Source of the DNA: Sorex araneus
Lineage: Eukaryota; Chordata; Mammalia; Eulipotyphla; Soricidae
Assembly (NCBI RefSeq): GCF_027595985.1
Contig: NC_073311.1
Location: 33,077,557 to 33,141,556 of the forward strand
Direction: 5' to 3'
Length of the DNA: 64,000 nucleotides
The position numbers and the translations under genes are program-made. A model generated the notes under the pieces. The model worked only from the letters and a program-made list of their open reading frames with translations, was not told where the DNA came from and ran no database searches. This document shows positions 22,420 to 32,689 of the stretch, in pieces. Every line of letters begins with the position of its first letter. The first letter of the stretch is position 1.

Positions 22420-23104
22420 GTCCTTGTTGAACGCGTGTACCTTCATCATCCACAGGTTGTCAGTCATCCTGCTGCCCCCCCAAAATAGGTCCAAGGCCCT
22501 GCCAGAGTCAGCTGGGGAAGGGGTGTCTGGACCAGGCCTGAGAATGCCTGCAAGCGAGGGGGTGCCCCGGATTCACTGCCACACCAATGCTGCCTGCACG
22601 GCCTGCCCAGTTCCTCGGCCCCTGACTTTCCTCACTCCTCACCTCTGCCTGGGTGCTATCGCTGCACCCTGTGAGCGCTGCCAAGCCGAGGATGGCAGCA
22701 CAGTGCTCTACTGCCCACTGCCGTCACTGCTGTGCACCTGTCTCCTGTGCTGCCACTGTCTCCTCAGGCCTCCAGTGCCACATCTTCCCACCTCGCCGCG
22801 CCGTTAACTCACTCAGCAGATCTAAGCAGGAGCAACGTCCGGTTCTACTGACTCTTCTCCACTGTCTTCAGAAATCGGAGTGCTAGGGGCCCAGAAACCA
22901 TGTGACTTGTAGCCAGCTGGGGTGGCCTCCTGGAGGAGGCATCAATGCCGAGTCACTTCCTATGCATCAGGGCCGGTGTTTCTGCCTGCCGGACTGCCCT
23001 AACTACAGCCTTAGTCCTCATCTGGGTCACTGAGGCCCTCGTGCCTGGCCCAGCTGCCGGCCGCTGCCACCCCCTCCACTCAGCCTGCCCCAGTGCCTAC
23101 CTGG
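22420..23104. other. GC-rich island of unknown origin
   Basis: About 680 bp is far richer in G+C than its surroundings and contains several CpG. A plus-strand frame of 127 codons (22,424-22,807) and one of 61 codons (22,945-23,130) show no recognisable domain, and the minus strand has no long frame either. Possible explanations are the 5' part of the antisense composite to its left, a decayed processed pseudogene, or a local GC-rich unique element. No A-tail or TSD was found. Confidence 0.4.
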
Positions 23105-24005
23105 GGGCATCTTCAATTTTAACATTTTAAAATAATTAATTAAAAAATGCATCGAAGCACCATGATCTACAAAGTTACTCATAGCTGAGTTTCAGACATG
23201 CAATTGTCCAACTATCACCACTTCCCTCCACCACCGTCCCCAGTTTCCCTCCTGCTCCCAGCCTGCCTGCTTGGCAGGCGCATCTCGAAGCTTGGTTGGC
23301 ATCTCCTGCTTCCAGTTGGTTGGTTCGAACATATAGATAAAGCGCAACTCTACACCACCATGTCTGAGGCTTCTGCCCTCTACCCCTGCTCTATCCTGTC
23401 AGACTTTCTTACTGCATCTCCCCAACAAGTCCCTCAATTTCATGTCTCTTAGTTCTTTAATCTAGTCACTGTCCCTGTCATCCCATTGTTCATCGATTTG
23501 CTTGAGCAGGCACCAGTGATGTCTTCATTGTGAGACTTGTTACTGTTTTTGTCATATCAAATATGCCACGGGTAGCTTGCCAGGCTCTGCTCTGCGGGCG
23601 AGATACTCTCAGTAGCTTGCCAGGCTCTCTGAGAGGGGCGGAGGAATCGAACCCGGGTTGTCCACGTGCAAGGCAAACAACCTGCCACTGTGCTATCGCT
23701 CCAGCGATTAGATAAATTATCTAATTATCCGAGATAATTTAGATATCTCTTTTTGATACCTATATTTCCTTATACTACCTATAGGTAAGAACATCAAATG
23801 TTTGTCTATCTTCATCTGACTTATTTCACTTGACATGGTATCCGCCAGTTCTATCTGAGTTGTAGCAAATTACATGATTTCAGTCTTCCTTACAGCTGCA
23901 TCATATCCCACTGTGTACATATATCACACTTCCATTATCCATCTGTAAGTGGACACCTAAGTTGATTTTATAGCCTAACTATCATGCTAAATGCTGCAAT
24001 ATCTT
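23105..24005 (-). mobile_element. L1 3' end, antisense (3'UTR plus ORF2 C-terminus)
   Basis: The T/A-rich start (23,105-23,150), TGAGTTTCAGACATGCAATT and the CCACCACCGTCCCCAGTTTC block are an antisense L1-type 3'UTR. From about 23,740 the minus strand reads the ORF2 C-terminus (antisense text AGCTGCATCATATCCCACTG, then CCATTATCCATCTGTAAGTG). A SOR-like SINE interrupts it at 23,466-23,704. Confidence 0.72.
23466..23704 (-). mobile_element. SOR-like SINE, antisense, full length
   Basis: It begins with the antisense tail CACTGTCCCTGTCATCCCAT and continues through GCTTGAGCAGGCACCAGTGA, TTTTTGTCATATCAAATATG, GAATCGAACCCGGGTTG and GCTATCGCTCCAGC. It lies inside the antisense L1 3' end, so it is younger than that L1. 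Confidence 0.92.
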
Positions 24006-24029
24006 TTTAATAATATTCATTTATTTTTT

Positions 24030-24170
24030 GCTTTGGTCCATACCTGGCTATACTCAGGGCTTACTACTCTCTCTGTGCTCAAGGATGACTGTATGTGGTG
24101 CCAGGGATCAAACCGAAGTTGGCTGTGTTGAAAACAAGCACCTTTCCCACTCTACTACCTGTTTAGTGCT
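24030..24170 (-). mobile_element. Old A-tailed tRNA SINE, antisense
   Basis: GGTCCATACCTGGCTATACT, CAGGGCTTACTACTC, GTGCCAGGGATCAAACCGAA and ACTCTACTACCTG fit the antisense order. Confidence 0.65.
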
Positions 24171-24174
24171 TAAT

Positions 24175-24775
24175 ATTTTTAAATGAAAACTTTGCAAGAC
24201 ATTGATATAATTAGAAAAGTGTGACTAAAGTAACAAAAATATGTATATGTTATATAATGGTGTTTTGGTAGAGATAAACTTTCTTGGTGTTTATAAATAA
24301 GAAAATTAAATTTCCATACCATTTGAACAAATTTAACTCATATTTTTTATCCTACATGGAAAAGAGGTAGGTCAAGGAATATAAATAAGTAACTAATGCA
24401 TAGAGAAAGCCTGAAGAGTGCTCTGTATGTTTGCAATGACATGTGTGAACAGAAGGAATTATGGGTGCAGAAAGTTCAGAGAGAATAGGAAGCATTTATT
24501 TCAAATGCATATCTCTTTCTGTAGCATAATAAAATTTATTCCCCAAGATTTTGATTTTCAAATGTTTATAATGTTCCAGCACATAGGTCCATATTCTTCC
24601 AAGCCCTGTGATGACTGAAGTAAACTCCAACTATATCAGAGAGCTTAGACGTGTGGTAACTGGGTTTAGACAAACTTGACAAAAGGTATTTGTACAGAAA
24701 TGTACGGTACTAGAAAATCTCCCATTGAACACACTTTTATACCAAAATTCCATTAAGAATTGGTGCATTCAGTGT
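24175..24775. other. Unique AT-rich sequence
   Basis: No gene or repeat family is recognised. Confidence 0.55.
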
Positions 24776-24779
24776 AAAT

Positions 24780-24960
24780 TTTATTATTAATATTTTAATT
24801 TTAGGCACTATGATTTACAATGCTGTTCATGAGGGGGTTTCATTCATGCAATGTTTCAACATCACATCTCAAATCATAATATCCACACCTCCATCACCCC
24901 CTTTTATCTCCTACTTTGGGTAAGCTCAGTCTATAGACCAATTCTCTTTAGTAAATACTT
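24780..24960 (-). mobile_element. L1-type 3' end fragment, antisense
   Basis: TTTAGGCACTATGATTTACA, GGGGTTTCATTCATGCAATG and CCATCACCCCCTTTTATC align with the antisense L1-type 3' end at 23,105-23,260. No ORF2 follows. Confidence 0.6.
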
Positions 24961-25764
24961 AATTTAAACTAAGTGCTCATATTACTAAGATTAAAGAAAG
25001 AAGATATATTGAAAAATAGTACCGTATTATATAGCAGACTCCAAGTGAACAAGAAAAGCTCATATTGCTGATATGCAATTTTTCATAAGATTTGTTTCCT
25101 AGAAAAAAAAGCTGTATTCACTTCTGTCTTTCAGTTAATAATTACTATCTTGATATCATTCGAAATTATTAGCCTTAAAATTAGATACATGGCTCAAAAA
25201 CTTTGCTATCAGCTTATATATAAAAATTGTCAATATATATTGGTGAAGGCTGTTGACTATATGTTCTTTCACTATTTTAAGCTCCTGAAAAAAATGTATG
25301 GTGTGGTGTTTTCAGTTCTTTAATATTCCGTGTAATGAGACTTAGTCTATTTTAAATTACAAGCCATGGGCAAAAAGACTGTTTGTATTCCTCTTCTGTC
25401 TTTCCAGAAATATTATTTCTTCTAATAATTTCTGCTTAGAAGTTTATATATCAACAGAACACAGCACTGAAATTGAGGACAAACATCAATAATCAACATG
25501 AGTCAAGGAAAGGAATAGAATATTTTCAAAATGTTTGTTTTTCACACAAATCTAAATCTAGTTTGGGTTAAGAGAATTTTTCATCCTTGAGGACTTGGCT
25601 GTTTATTTTCTTCCAATTTCTGCACAGATTGTAAACAAAGTAATATTTTTCAAGGGGATAGGGGAAGAAAACTGAGCAGAGAAGTCTTGTATTGTCTATT
25701 AAAAAAAAAGGCAGAAAGAATTTAGACTTGTAAACACACAAGCCCTAACCTCTCCTATCTCCAT
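24961..25764. other. Unique AT-rich sequence
   Basis: No gene or repeat is recognised. Confidence 0.55.
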
Positions 25765-25950
25765 TAGCAATACCAAACTAAAGGATGAGGAGCAGTATTG
25801 CTGCATCATAAGATAGTTCAATTTCTAGTTTTTTGAAGAATGTCCATATTGTTTTCCAGAATGCTGGATGAAACGTCATTCCCACCAGCAATGAATGAGA
25901 TCCCCTTTCTCTCTACATCCATGCCAGCACTGATTGTTCTTTCTGTTTTG
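25765..25950 (-). mobile_element. Older L1 ORF2 C-terminal fragment, antisense
   Basis: TTTCTAGTTTTTTGAAGAAT, TCCATATTGTTTTCCAGAAT and CATTCCCACCAGCAATGAAT correspond to antisense L1 ORF2. The same region occurs again at about 26,830-26,940 in the next L1, so these are two different L1 copies. Confidence 0.75.
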
Positions 25951-25956
25951 GTTTTT

Positions 25957-26012
25957 ATTTATTTATTTATTCATTCATTCATTCATTCATTCATTCATTC
26001 ATTTATTTTTGT
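25957..26012. repeat. (TTTA)n(TTCA)n microsatellite
   Basis: A TTTATTTATTTA run passes into about nine ATTC units. It gives rise to a meaningless His/Ser/Phe-rich frame on the plus strand. Confidence 0.92.
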
Positions 26013-26029
26013 CAATTTTCATTTTTTTA

Positions 26030-26465
26030 AATTTTTTTTCATTGAGTCACCATGTGGAAAGTTACAAAGTTTTCAGGTTTAAGTCTCAGTTATACAATGC
26101 TCGAACACCCATCCCTTCACCAGTGCCCATATTCCACCACCAAGAATCACAGTATAGCTCCACCACGCCCCCCCCACTCCTACCCCCCACACCCTTAGCC
26201 CCCTCCCGCCTGTGTAACTGATAATTTCACTTTACTTTCACTTTACTTTGATTACATTCAATATTTCAACAAAATTCACTATTATTGTTTGGAGTTTCTC
26301 CCCGCTAAAGTCGGACCTGCTGGAAAGGAAGCATTTGATAATTTGTTTTCCATTGCTGAGAATGAAGAGATATGAGGTCGAGTGACCACACTAGCGGCCT
26401 CATGGTTTTGGGTTTCTGTATTTTAGTATTTTAGTAACTAAGTCCAGAGAAATATCTGCCAGAAA
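26030..26465 (-). mobile_element. L1-tailed composite-type 3' region, 26.0 kb copy, antisense
   Basis: Read on the minus strand it begins near CTGGCAGATATTTCTCTGGA and continues with ATGAGGCCGCTAGTG, CTCTTCATTCTCAGCAATGG, a module with TTTTGTTGAAATATTGAATG and a G-rich patch. It ends with CACTGGTGAAGGGATGGGTG and CCACATGGTGACTCAATGAA plus A-rich sequence. This is the 3' half of the composite retroposons at 44,689-46,102 and 51,643-52,693. Here it joins directly to the end of an L1 ORF2 in the same orientation, so it may be a real L1 3'UTR. Confidence 0.75.
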
Positions 26466-26489
26466 TTGCATTGCTGCAAAGTTGTACTT

Positions 26490-28756
26490 CTCAGTTATAT
26501 TATATTCCACATATGAGTGCAATCTTTCTATGTCTGTCTCTTTCTTTCCGACTCATTTCAATCAACATGATACTTTCCATGTTGATCCATTTATATGCAA
26601 ATTTCATGACTTCATGTCTTCTGACAGCTACATAGTATTCCATTGTGTATATGTATCAGAGTTTCTTTAACCCGTCATCTGTTTGGGGGCACTCTGGTTT
26701 TTTCCAGATTCTGGCTACTGTAAACAGTGCTACAATGAACATAGAAATGCAGATGTCATCTCTACTATACCTTTTTGCCTCTCCGGGATATATTCCCAAA
26801 TGTGGTATTGCTGGGTCAAATGGAAGCTCAATTTCTAATTTTTTGAAAATTGTCCATATTGTTTTCCAATAGGGCTGAACCAGTCAGCATTCCCACCAGC
26901 AGTGAAGAAGAGTCCTTTTCTCCCCATATCCACACCAACACCGGTTGTTTTTGTTTTTTGGGATGTGGGCCAGTCTCTGTGGTGTGAGATGATATCTCAT
27001 TGTTGTTTTGATCTGCATCTCTCTGATGATTACTGATGTTGAACATTTTCTCATGTGCTTCTGAGCCATTCGGATTTATTCTTTGGGAAAGTTTCTGTTC
27101 ATTTCATCACCCCATTTTTTGATCAGGTTGGCAGTTTTCTTCTTGTGGAGTTCAACCAGTGCATTGTATATACTTGATATCAACCCTTTATCGAATAGGT
27201 ACTGCGTAAATATCCTTTCCCATTATGTAGATTGTCTTTGTACTTCGGTCACTGTTTCTCTTGAGGTGCAGAAGCTTCTTAGTTTGAGATAGTCCCATTT
27301 ACTTATCTCTGTTTTCACTTGCTTGACCAGTGGTGTGTCAGCTTTGAAGATACCAGTGTCTTCAATGTCGTGGAGGGTTTTGCCGACCTTGTCTTCAATG
27401 TACCTTAGGGATTCTCGTCTGATGTTGAGGTCTTTAATCCATTTTGATCTGACTTTTGTACATGGTGATAGGTGGAGGTCTATGCCCATTTTTTTGCATG
27501 TAGCTGTCCAGTTTTGCCAGCACAATTTGTTAAACATGCTTTCCTTGCTCCACTTCACATTTCTTGCTCCCTTATCAAAGAGTAGATGGCCATATATTTG
27601 GGGGTGTGTGTCAGAGTATTCAACCCTGTTCCATTGGTCTGCCACTCTACCTTTGTTCCAGTACCAAGCTGTTTTAATGACTACCGCTTTGTAGAAGAGT
27701 TGGAAGTTGGGGAGGTTGATTCTTCCCATTTTCTTTTCCCCAAGAATTGCTTTAGCTATTTGTGGGGGCTTATTGTTCCATATGAATTTCAGGAGCACTT
27801 GCTCCATTTCTCTGAAAAATGACAAGGGTATCCCTATAAGGATCGCATTGAATTTGTACAATGCTTTGGGAAGAATTGCCATTTTGACAATATTAATTTT
27901 TCCAATCCGTGAGCAGGGAATATTTTCCCATTTCCTCGTGTCTTCTTGTATTTCCTGAAGTAGCGTTTTGTAGTTTTCATTATACAAGTCCTTTTCCTCC
28001 TTAGTTAAGTTGATTCCGAGATACTTGATTTTTTGAGGCACAATTGTGAACGGATTGCTTTTATCATGTTGCTTTCTTCTCTCTCAATTTCTTATGTTTG
28101 CATATAAGAAAGCCATGGACTTTTGAGTATTGATTCTATAGCCTGCAACTTTACTATATGAGTCTATTGTTTCTAGGACTTTCTTGGTAGAGGTTATAGG
28201 GTTTTCTAAGTATAATATCATATCATCAGCGAATAGTGAGAGCTTCATTTCTTCCTTTCCTACCTGAATGCCCTTAATATCTTTTTTTTGCCTAATCGCT
28301 ATTGCAAGTACTTCCAATACTACATTGAACAGAAATGGAGAGAGTGGACATCCTTGTCTCGTCCCTGTTCTCAGAGGGAAGGGTCTTAGTTTTTCCCCAT
28401 TGAGGATGATGCTTGCCGTAGGCTTGTGGTTACATGGCTTTGACTATATTGAGGAAGGTCCCTTCTATACCCATTTTGGCTAGAGTTTTCATCATAAACG
28501 GGTGCTGGATCTTGTCAAATGCTTTCTCTGCATCTATTGATATGATTATATGATTTTTATCTTTTCTTTTGTTGATATGATGGATTATGTTGATTGATTT
28601 CCGGATGTTAAACCATCCTTGCATCCCCAGAATGAATCCCACTTGGTCATGGTGTATGATCTTTTTGATGAGTTGCTGAATTCTATTTGCTAATATTTTG
28701 TTGAGAATCTTCGCATTTCTTTGCAATTCACTCTCAAGGCTTATTGCTATCCCCAT
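26490..28756 (-). pseudogene. L1 ORF2 (reverse transcriptase), 5'-truncated and frameshifted
   Basis: Minus-strand segments read in order. At 28,756-28,430 is the start of the RT domain ([51 protein letters not shown]). At 28,317-28,084 is the catalytic FADDMILY motif near 28,233. At 28,041-27,223 is a 272-codon open stretch of thumb and C-terminal domain ([44 protein letters not shown]). The rest down to about 26,490 is the cysteine-containing C-terminus, broken by stops. The endonuclease domain is absent. In intact L1 this protein nicks DNA and reverse-transcribes L1 RNA; this copy cannot encode the full protein. Few changes have accumulated, so it is fairly young. Confidence 0.9.
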
Positions 28757-28760
28757 AATA

Positions 28761-29224
28761 TTACCTTGGGAACTTTTGTCTCAATTTTTTCTACCTTTTT
28801 CATAGCCTTTACACAGCAATAGTAAGTCTTGCCAATAAAATATTTCACAAGGTATAGCAATTGGAGCAATGGTTGTACTTGAAGTTATATTTTATTGACT
28901 AAAGGACACCAAAGGAGACCTCATAAAGGATGGTAGACAAATGGGAGACAAAGGCTATCACTAAGACCAATCAGAAATCTCACTTTTTTTTCTATTTTAA
29001 ATATCAGAAGTCAATTTCAAGAATTAATGCAAGGAGTAAATGTTGTGATCTAAAAGTGCTTGCTTCCAGTAACTGTCTGGAATCAGATCTGTTATATTTG
29101 TTGCTATCTGCTCTTTCAAATAGGTGCTCCATTTCTTTTGATTAGTGCAAAAACAGGAATCTGCTATCTTGGAATTTCCTTAGAGAATTTCCTTAATTTC
29201 TCCTTTTCATTATCTAGAAAGCAG
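28761..29224. other. Unique sequence between two insertions
   Basis: No gene is recognised. The last bases carry the left TSD (AGAAAGCAG, 29,216-29,224) of the next retroposon. Confidence 0.5.
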
Positions 29225-29703
29225 GATCACTGTATGACTGTCATCCTATTGTTCGTCAAATTAGTCAAGCGGGCACCAATAACGTCTCTATTCCTCCCAG
29301 TCCTGAGATCCTTACTCATCTTTCCCAATGATTGGAGGTTCTTTCATGGTAAGGGAATGGGACCTATCATTACTGTTTTTGGCATATGGAATATACCACA
29401 GGTAGCTTGCTAGGCTCTGCCTGTGCGGGCGGGATACTCTCGGTAGCTAGCCGGGCTCTCCAAGAGGTATTGAACTCGATCAAATATGGTGTGGTAATTA
29501 TGGAAAATGGGTAGGAGGTCCTGAAAGAAGCCTGGAGCATGGCAGAGGTTGGGTAGTGGAGTTGGCAGCTGGGGCTGGGTCCCTTGGGGCAGGGAGGGTT
29601 CTCACCCACACTCCTCTGGGGCACCCCTAGTGAAAACAGCCTGGCGCAGAGTCCGGTGGCATGGCTATGGGGGACTCATTTTATACTCCCATGTGGGAGA
29701 AGC
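29225..29703 (-). mobile_element. RTE-tailed long retroposon (family B relative), copy 5, antisense
   Basis: On the minus strand a 5' module of about 220 bp (GGGGTGCCCCAGAGGAGTG, CCTGCCCCAAGGGACCC, CTACCCATTTTCCATAATTA) is followed by the SOR-like body (GAGAGCCCGGCTAGCTACC, ATATGCCAAAAACAGTAA). A long middle segment and the RTE-type end (ATTGGTGCCCGCTTGACT, then AGGATGACAGTC) complete it. The candidate TSD AGAAAGCAG occurs at 29,216-29,224 and 29,704-29,712. The 5' module is the one seen as block beta of composite F at 4,596-4,990, but here it carries an RTE tail. Confidence 0.8.
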
Positions 29704-29721
29704 AGAAAGCAGAAGCAGAAA

Positions 29722-29745
29722 GCACAATAATATTCCTTATTGTGC
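29722..29745. repeat. Perfect 9-bp inverted repeat
   Basis: GCACAATAA and TTATTGTGC are separated by TATTCC. It lies next to the retroposon's right TSD in a GCAGAA-rich stretch. Confidence 0.85.
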
Positions 29746-31660
29746 AGTATTGCAGAGATTTTAAGAATTAAGTGTTACAGAGTTGTGCAAATTTCCTGCC
29801 ATTTAGCAATCATAAATAATATTCATTCCTTTTAGATGTTTTGGTTAAGATCACGTATAGTATCTATTCTTATCAATGTAATACCTTATATGTCCTCTAT
29901 ATGATGACAATATATTATAAATCGATTTTTTAAATCCAGGAATTCGAATAAGAGCTTGCTTCATCTACTCCATATAGCAACCTGATAGTGCAGAACCTCC
30001 AGGAATGGTAAATCTCCCTCGTACACATAAATAAATAAATAATAGAATTTGATACTAGTACTGTTTATTTGAGATTTAGCAATGAGTCTACATTTAGAAA
30101 CTGATTATTTAATGTGTATTAGACATGATTGTGGACTCAGAAAACATTGTGACTGCCTTTTCTTGAGCAGCTAGGAACACCATCAATTTACTTACAGTAG
30201 ACGTTTAGTATATTTATTCACCTACATTTACTGGGAAATCATCAATTAACAAATTGACTGTTCACTGTTAAGTTCCCAGTCAACAAGGAGAACACTCCAC
30301 TTGACTGTTCTCAAGTTGGTTGTTTAACTGAGCAGGTGGATGGCTGAACTCTTCAAAACTTTCTCCAAAAGGGACATCCAGTAAATCATTTTTAAATAAG
30401 GGAAACAGTGAATTCTCAAGTGCAGTAGACTTTCCTTCAGAATCTTCTCACTGTTGAAAATGACCTTGGGCACAGCCTTCTTCAAGAGCAGGGGGTAGCA
30501 GATGGGGCACTGAGTTAAGCTGCATTGCCATCTAGTGGCCAGATAGTATGATGCAACAAGGCAGGGCTTTTAATGAAACCTGGTCCCATGTGGAATTGAA
30601 AGATACTTAGCAATAACCTTCTTTCCTTCCCTTATTTAAACAGAAAAATAGATTAAATGGAAAAGGGAATAGCTACCTTTATGATAAAAATATTCAACTG
30701 TAGCATTGCCATACCACAAGTTACTTGTCCCTTCTCTGGAACGAGATGAAATGTATGACTTTGGCTAAATTGCTGTTTTATGTAGCTGCATAACCTCCCA
30801 CAAATCAACATGTTCTTACTTTTTAAAATATTTTCTAGAAATTACTGATTTAGAGCACTTTGGATATCTGTATTTCTTCAATAGGTAGAAACATTATGGT
30901 AGTAACACTTTGTTTTTTAAGTACCACTTGGGTACATAAAAGACCTTTATGAACATGAAATTATTAAGAGTTCTAAAGTAATGCTTTGTTATTTTTAATG
31001 TTGAGATGTAAATTGATGGATATAATCCAAACACATATTTCAATTGAAGTTCATTCTTGTGATTTACTTCCAAGGCGATGTATTGGGCACTTAAAGTCAT
31101 TAATATGGACAATATATTGTGATAATAGCTTTGAGAACAGTTGCAATAAAGACCAAATTCTACTGTCACTCAAGGCAGGCTATCAATCTGGGGACAAGAT
31201 GATGGCAGAGAAAGAGCTTGATTAGCAACAGGCCAGCATATTAGAAGATGGTGAACTCATCCTAAAGAATCCTTTTGTCTGTGTGATTTAAAGCTGGTAT
31301 GCAGAGAAAGAACAGTACATACATTTTTCCAAAATAACAGATTGCAGATCATTGGATGTCAAGATAATCAATATATTCTCCTTGGTAGGCTGGATCTCTG
31401 AGGCATAAGGGTTCAGCCTACATGTTAATTTCCTTGTGGAACTTTTGGGAGCTGGGCAAGATAAGGCAAATGATCTTTATTTTCTCAACAACACTTGCCT
31501 ATGAAAGTTTGATAGTTTACAAATTTGAAGTTATCTCTTAACATCATTGAATTGGTTTTAATAAATCTGTACCAACTTTAGTATTTGCACATAAGGGAAA
31601 GTGTTTGTTACTACCAAGTTGGAGATGGTGTCCAAAACCAGCAAAAAGTGCTATGTAAAA
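29746..31660. other. Unique sequence; no gene seen
   Basis: About 1.9 kb has no recognisable coding exon or recent repeat. Frames up to 91 codons occur (for example 30,894-31,169, minus) without motifs. A CTCF-like motif lies at 30,525-30,542. Confidence 0.55.
30525..30542 (-). promoter_or_regulatory. Candidate CTCF-binding motif
   Basis: The minus strand reads CTGGCCACTAGATGGCAA. The core CCACTAGATGGC fits the CTCF consensus CCASYAGRKGGC at every position. It lies in unique sequence rather than in a SINE. Single motifs of this kind occur by chance, so occupancy is not implied. Confidence 0.45.
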
Positions 31661-31664
31661 TAAT

Positions 31665-31800
31665 TAAAACAAACTCTTCCTTTGCACACAGACAACCCAG
31701 GTTTGATCACTAGCAGGAATAGTCCCTGAAAACAGAGTATAGAGTAAGCCCTGAGCATAGTGTGGTGTGGCCAAAACAAACAAACAAACAAACAAACAAT
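31665..31800 (+). mobile_element. Old A-tailed tRNA SINE with (CAAA)n tail
   Basis: CAACCCAGGTTTGATCACTA, GCAGGAATAGTCCCTGA and GCCCTGAGCATAGTGTGGTG are followed by six CAAA units at about 31,773-31,799. Confidence 0.72.
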
Positions 31801-31924
31801 TTAACTAAATCTCAGAAGCACTAGTATGTCAGAGAAGTAGATAGTAATAGCTGAGTGGTAGAACTTGTAGGTAGGAAGTACTGAAACACCAAAATATCAA
31901 TTTAAAAATATAATCTTATAATTT

Positions 31925-32285
31925 CCCACCACCAATGTCCCCAGTTTCCCTCCCACCCCTGCACCTTCAGTGTGTCTCTATGGCAAGCACTTTCCTTCTC
32001 TCTCTCCCTCTCCTTTTGGGAATTATGACTTGCAATACAGACACTGAGAGGTTATCATATTTGTTTCTTTACCTACTTTCAACACACTGTTCTTACCCAG
32101 AGTGATCATTTCCAGCTAATTTAGACTGGATGGGTGTTGGAACATTCTATGACTGAAGCCCAATCATAAACAGCTTTGCAACTGTGTATCTCATGGTGAT
32201 TCAATATAAAAAAAAAAATAAAATGCTACCCTCCTGCTTTAAAAAGTTCCCTGAATGTAAATAAATAAATAACAACAACAAAATC
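31925..32285 (+). mobile_element. Short L1-type 3' end with 5' inversion and possible 3' transduction
   Basis: 31,925-32,110 is antisense L1-type 3'UTR (TTCCCACCACCAATGTCCCC). 32,118-32,210 is the sense end (GATGGGTGTTGGAACATTCT, then CATGGTGATTCAATATAAAA) with a poly-A run at about 32,207-32,220. About 65 bp follow (TGCTACCCTCCTGC to AACAACAACAAA) before ATCTTATAAC (32,286-32,295). That site closely matches ATCTTATAAT at 31,913-31,922. This arrangement fits twin priming plus read-through transduction of flanking DNA. Confidence 0.6.
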
Positions 32286-32350
32286 ATCTTATAACTTTGA
32301 AACTATCCCAATTCTGGAATATGTGTCTTCAGATAACACAGCCACATTCT

Positions 32351-32519
32351 TTTATTGGTGGGGAGTCACACCCAGCGATGCACAGAAGTTACTCCTGGCT
32401 CTGCACTGAGGAATTACTCCTGGTGATGCTCAGGGGACCATATGAAATGCTGGGATTCGAACCCGGGTCGGCCGCGTGCAAGGCAAACACCCTACCCGCT
32501 CTGCTATCGCTCCAGCCCC
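32351..32519 (-). mobile_element. A-tailed-type tRNA SINE, antisense, with clear TSD
   Basis: Antisense body and head run in order: GGAGTCACACCCAGCGATGC, TTACTCCTGGCTCTGCAC, ATTCGAACCCGGGTCGGCC and GCTATCGCTCCAGCCCC. A 16-bp TSD with two differences occurs at 32,335-32,350 (AACACAGCCACATTCT) and 32,520-32,535 (AACATAGCTACATTCT). The A-rich tail is almost absent. Confidence 0.9.
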
Positions 32520-32689
32520 AACATAGCTACATTCTAAACAAATAGCAAATTAATCTTGCTTGGAGCCATTGCCTTATAATATATTCAGTTTATAATTTTG
32601 TTTTCATGTATGACAATTTTGACCACTTTAAGTTGTAGAACAACATGTAAGTTAGAGATTCAATACAAAAAGTGCTGAACTTTATTGTG

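Larger units (their letters stand above)
26030..28760 (-). mobile_element. Antisense 5'-truncated L1 with relatively intact ORF2
   Basis: The ORF2 part covers about 28,756 down to 26,490, from just before the reverse-transcriptase domain to the C-terminus. The end of ORF2 runs without a visible break into composite-type 3' sequence at 26,465-26,030. If this is one insertion, its 3'UTR differs from that of the L1 at 44,541-51,053. The 5' end at about 28,760 lies within ORF2, the usual 5' truncation. Confidence 0.8.

Noticed and set aside
22424..22807. 127-codon frame with several Cys residues, first considered as a zinc-binding protein
   Set aside because: Cysteine spacing fits no known zinc-binding pattern and reflects the GC-rich composition. 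It is kept only as an unidentified GC island.
25840..26221. Phe/His/Ser-rich frames on the plus strand
   Set aside because: They are translations of an ATTC microsatellite and antisense retroposon sequence.
27223..28041. 272-codon open frame, the longest in the window, considered as a host gene
   Set aside because: The sequence is L1 ORF2 reverse-transcriptase C-terminal region ([20 protein letters not shown] motifs).
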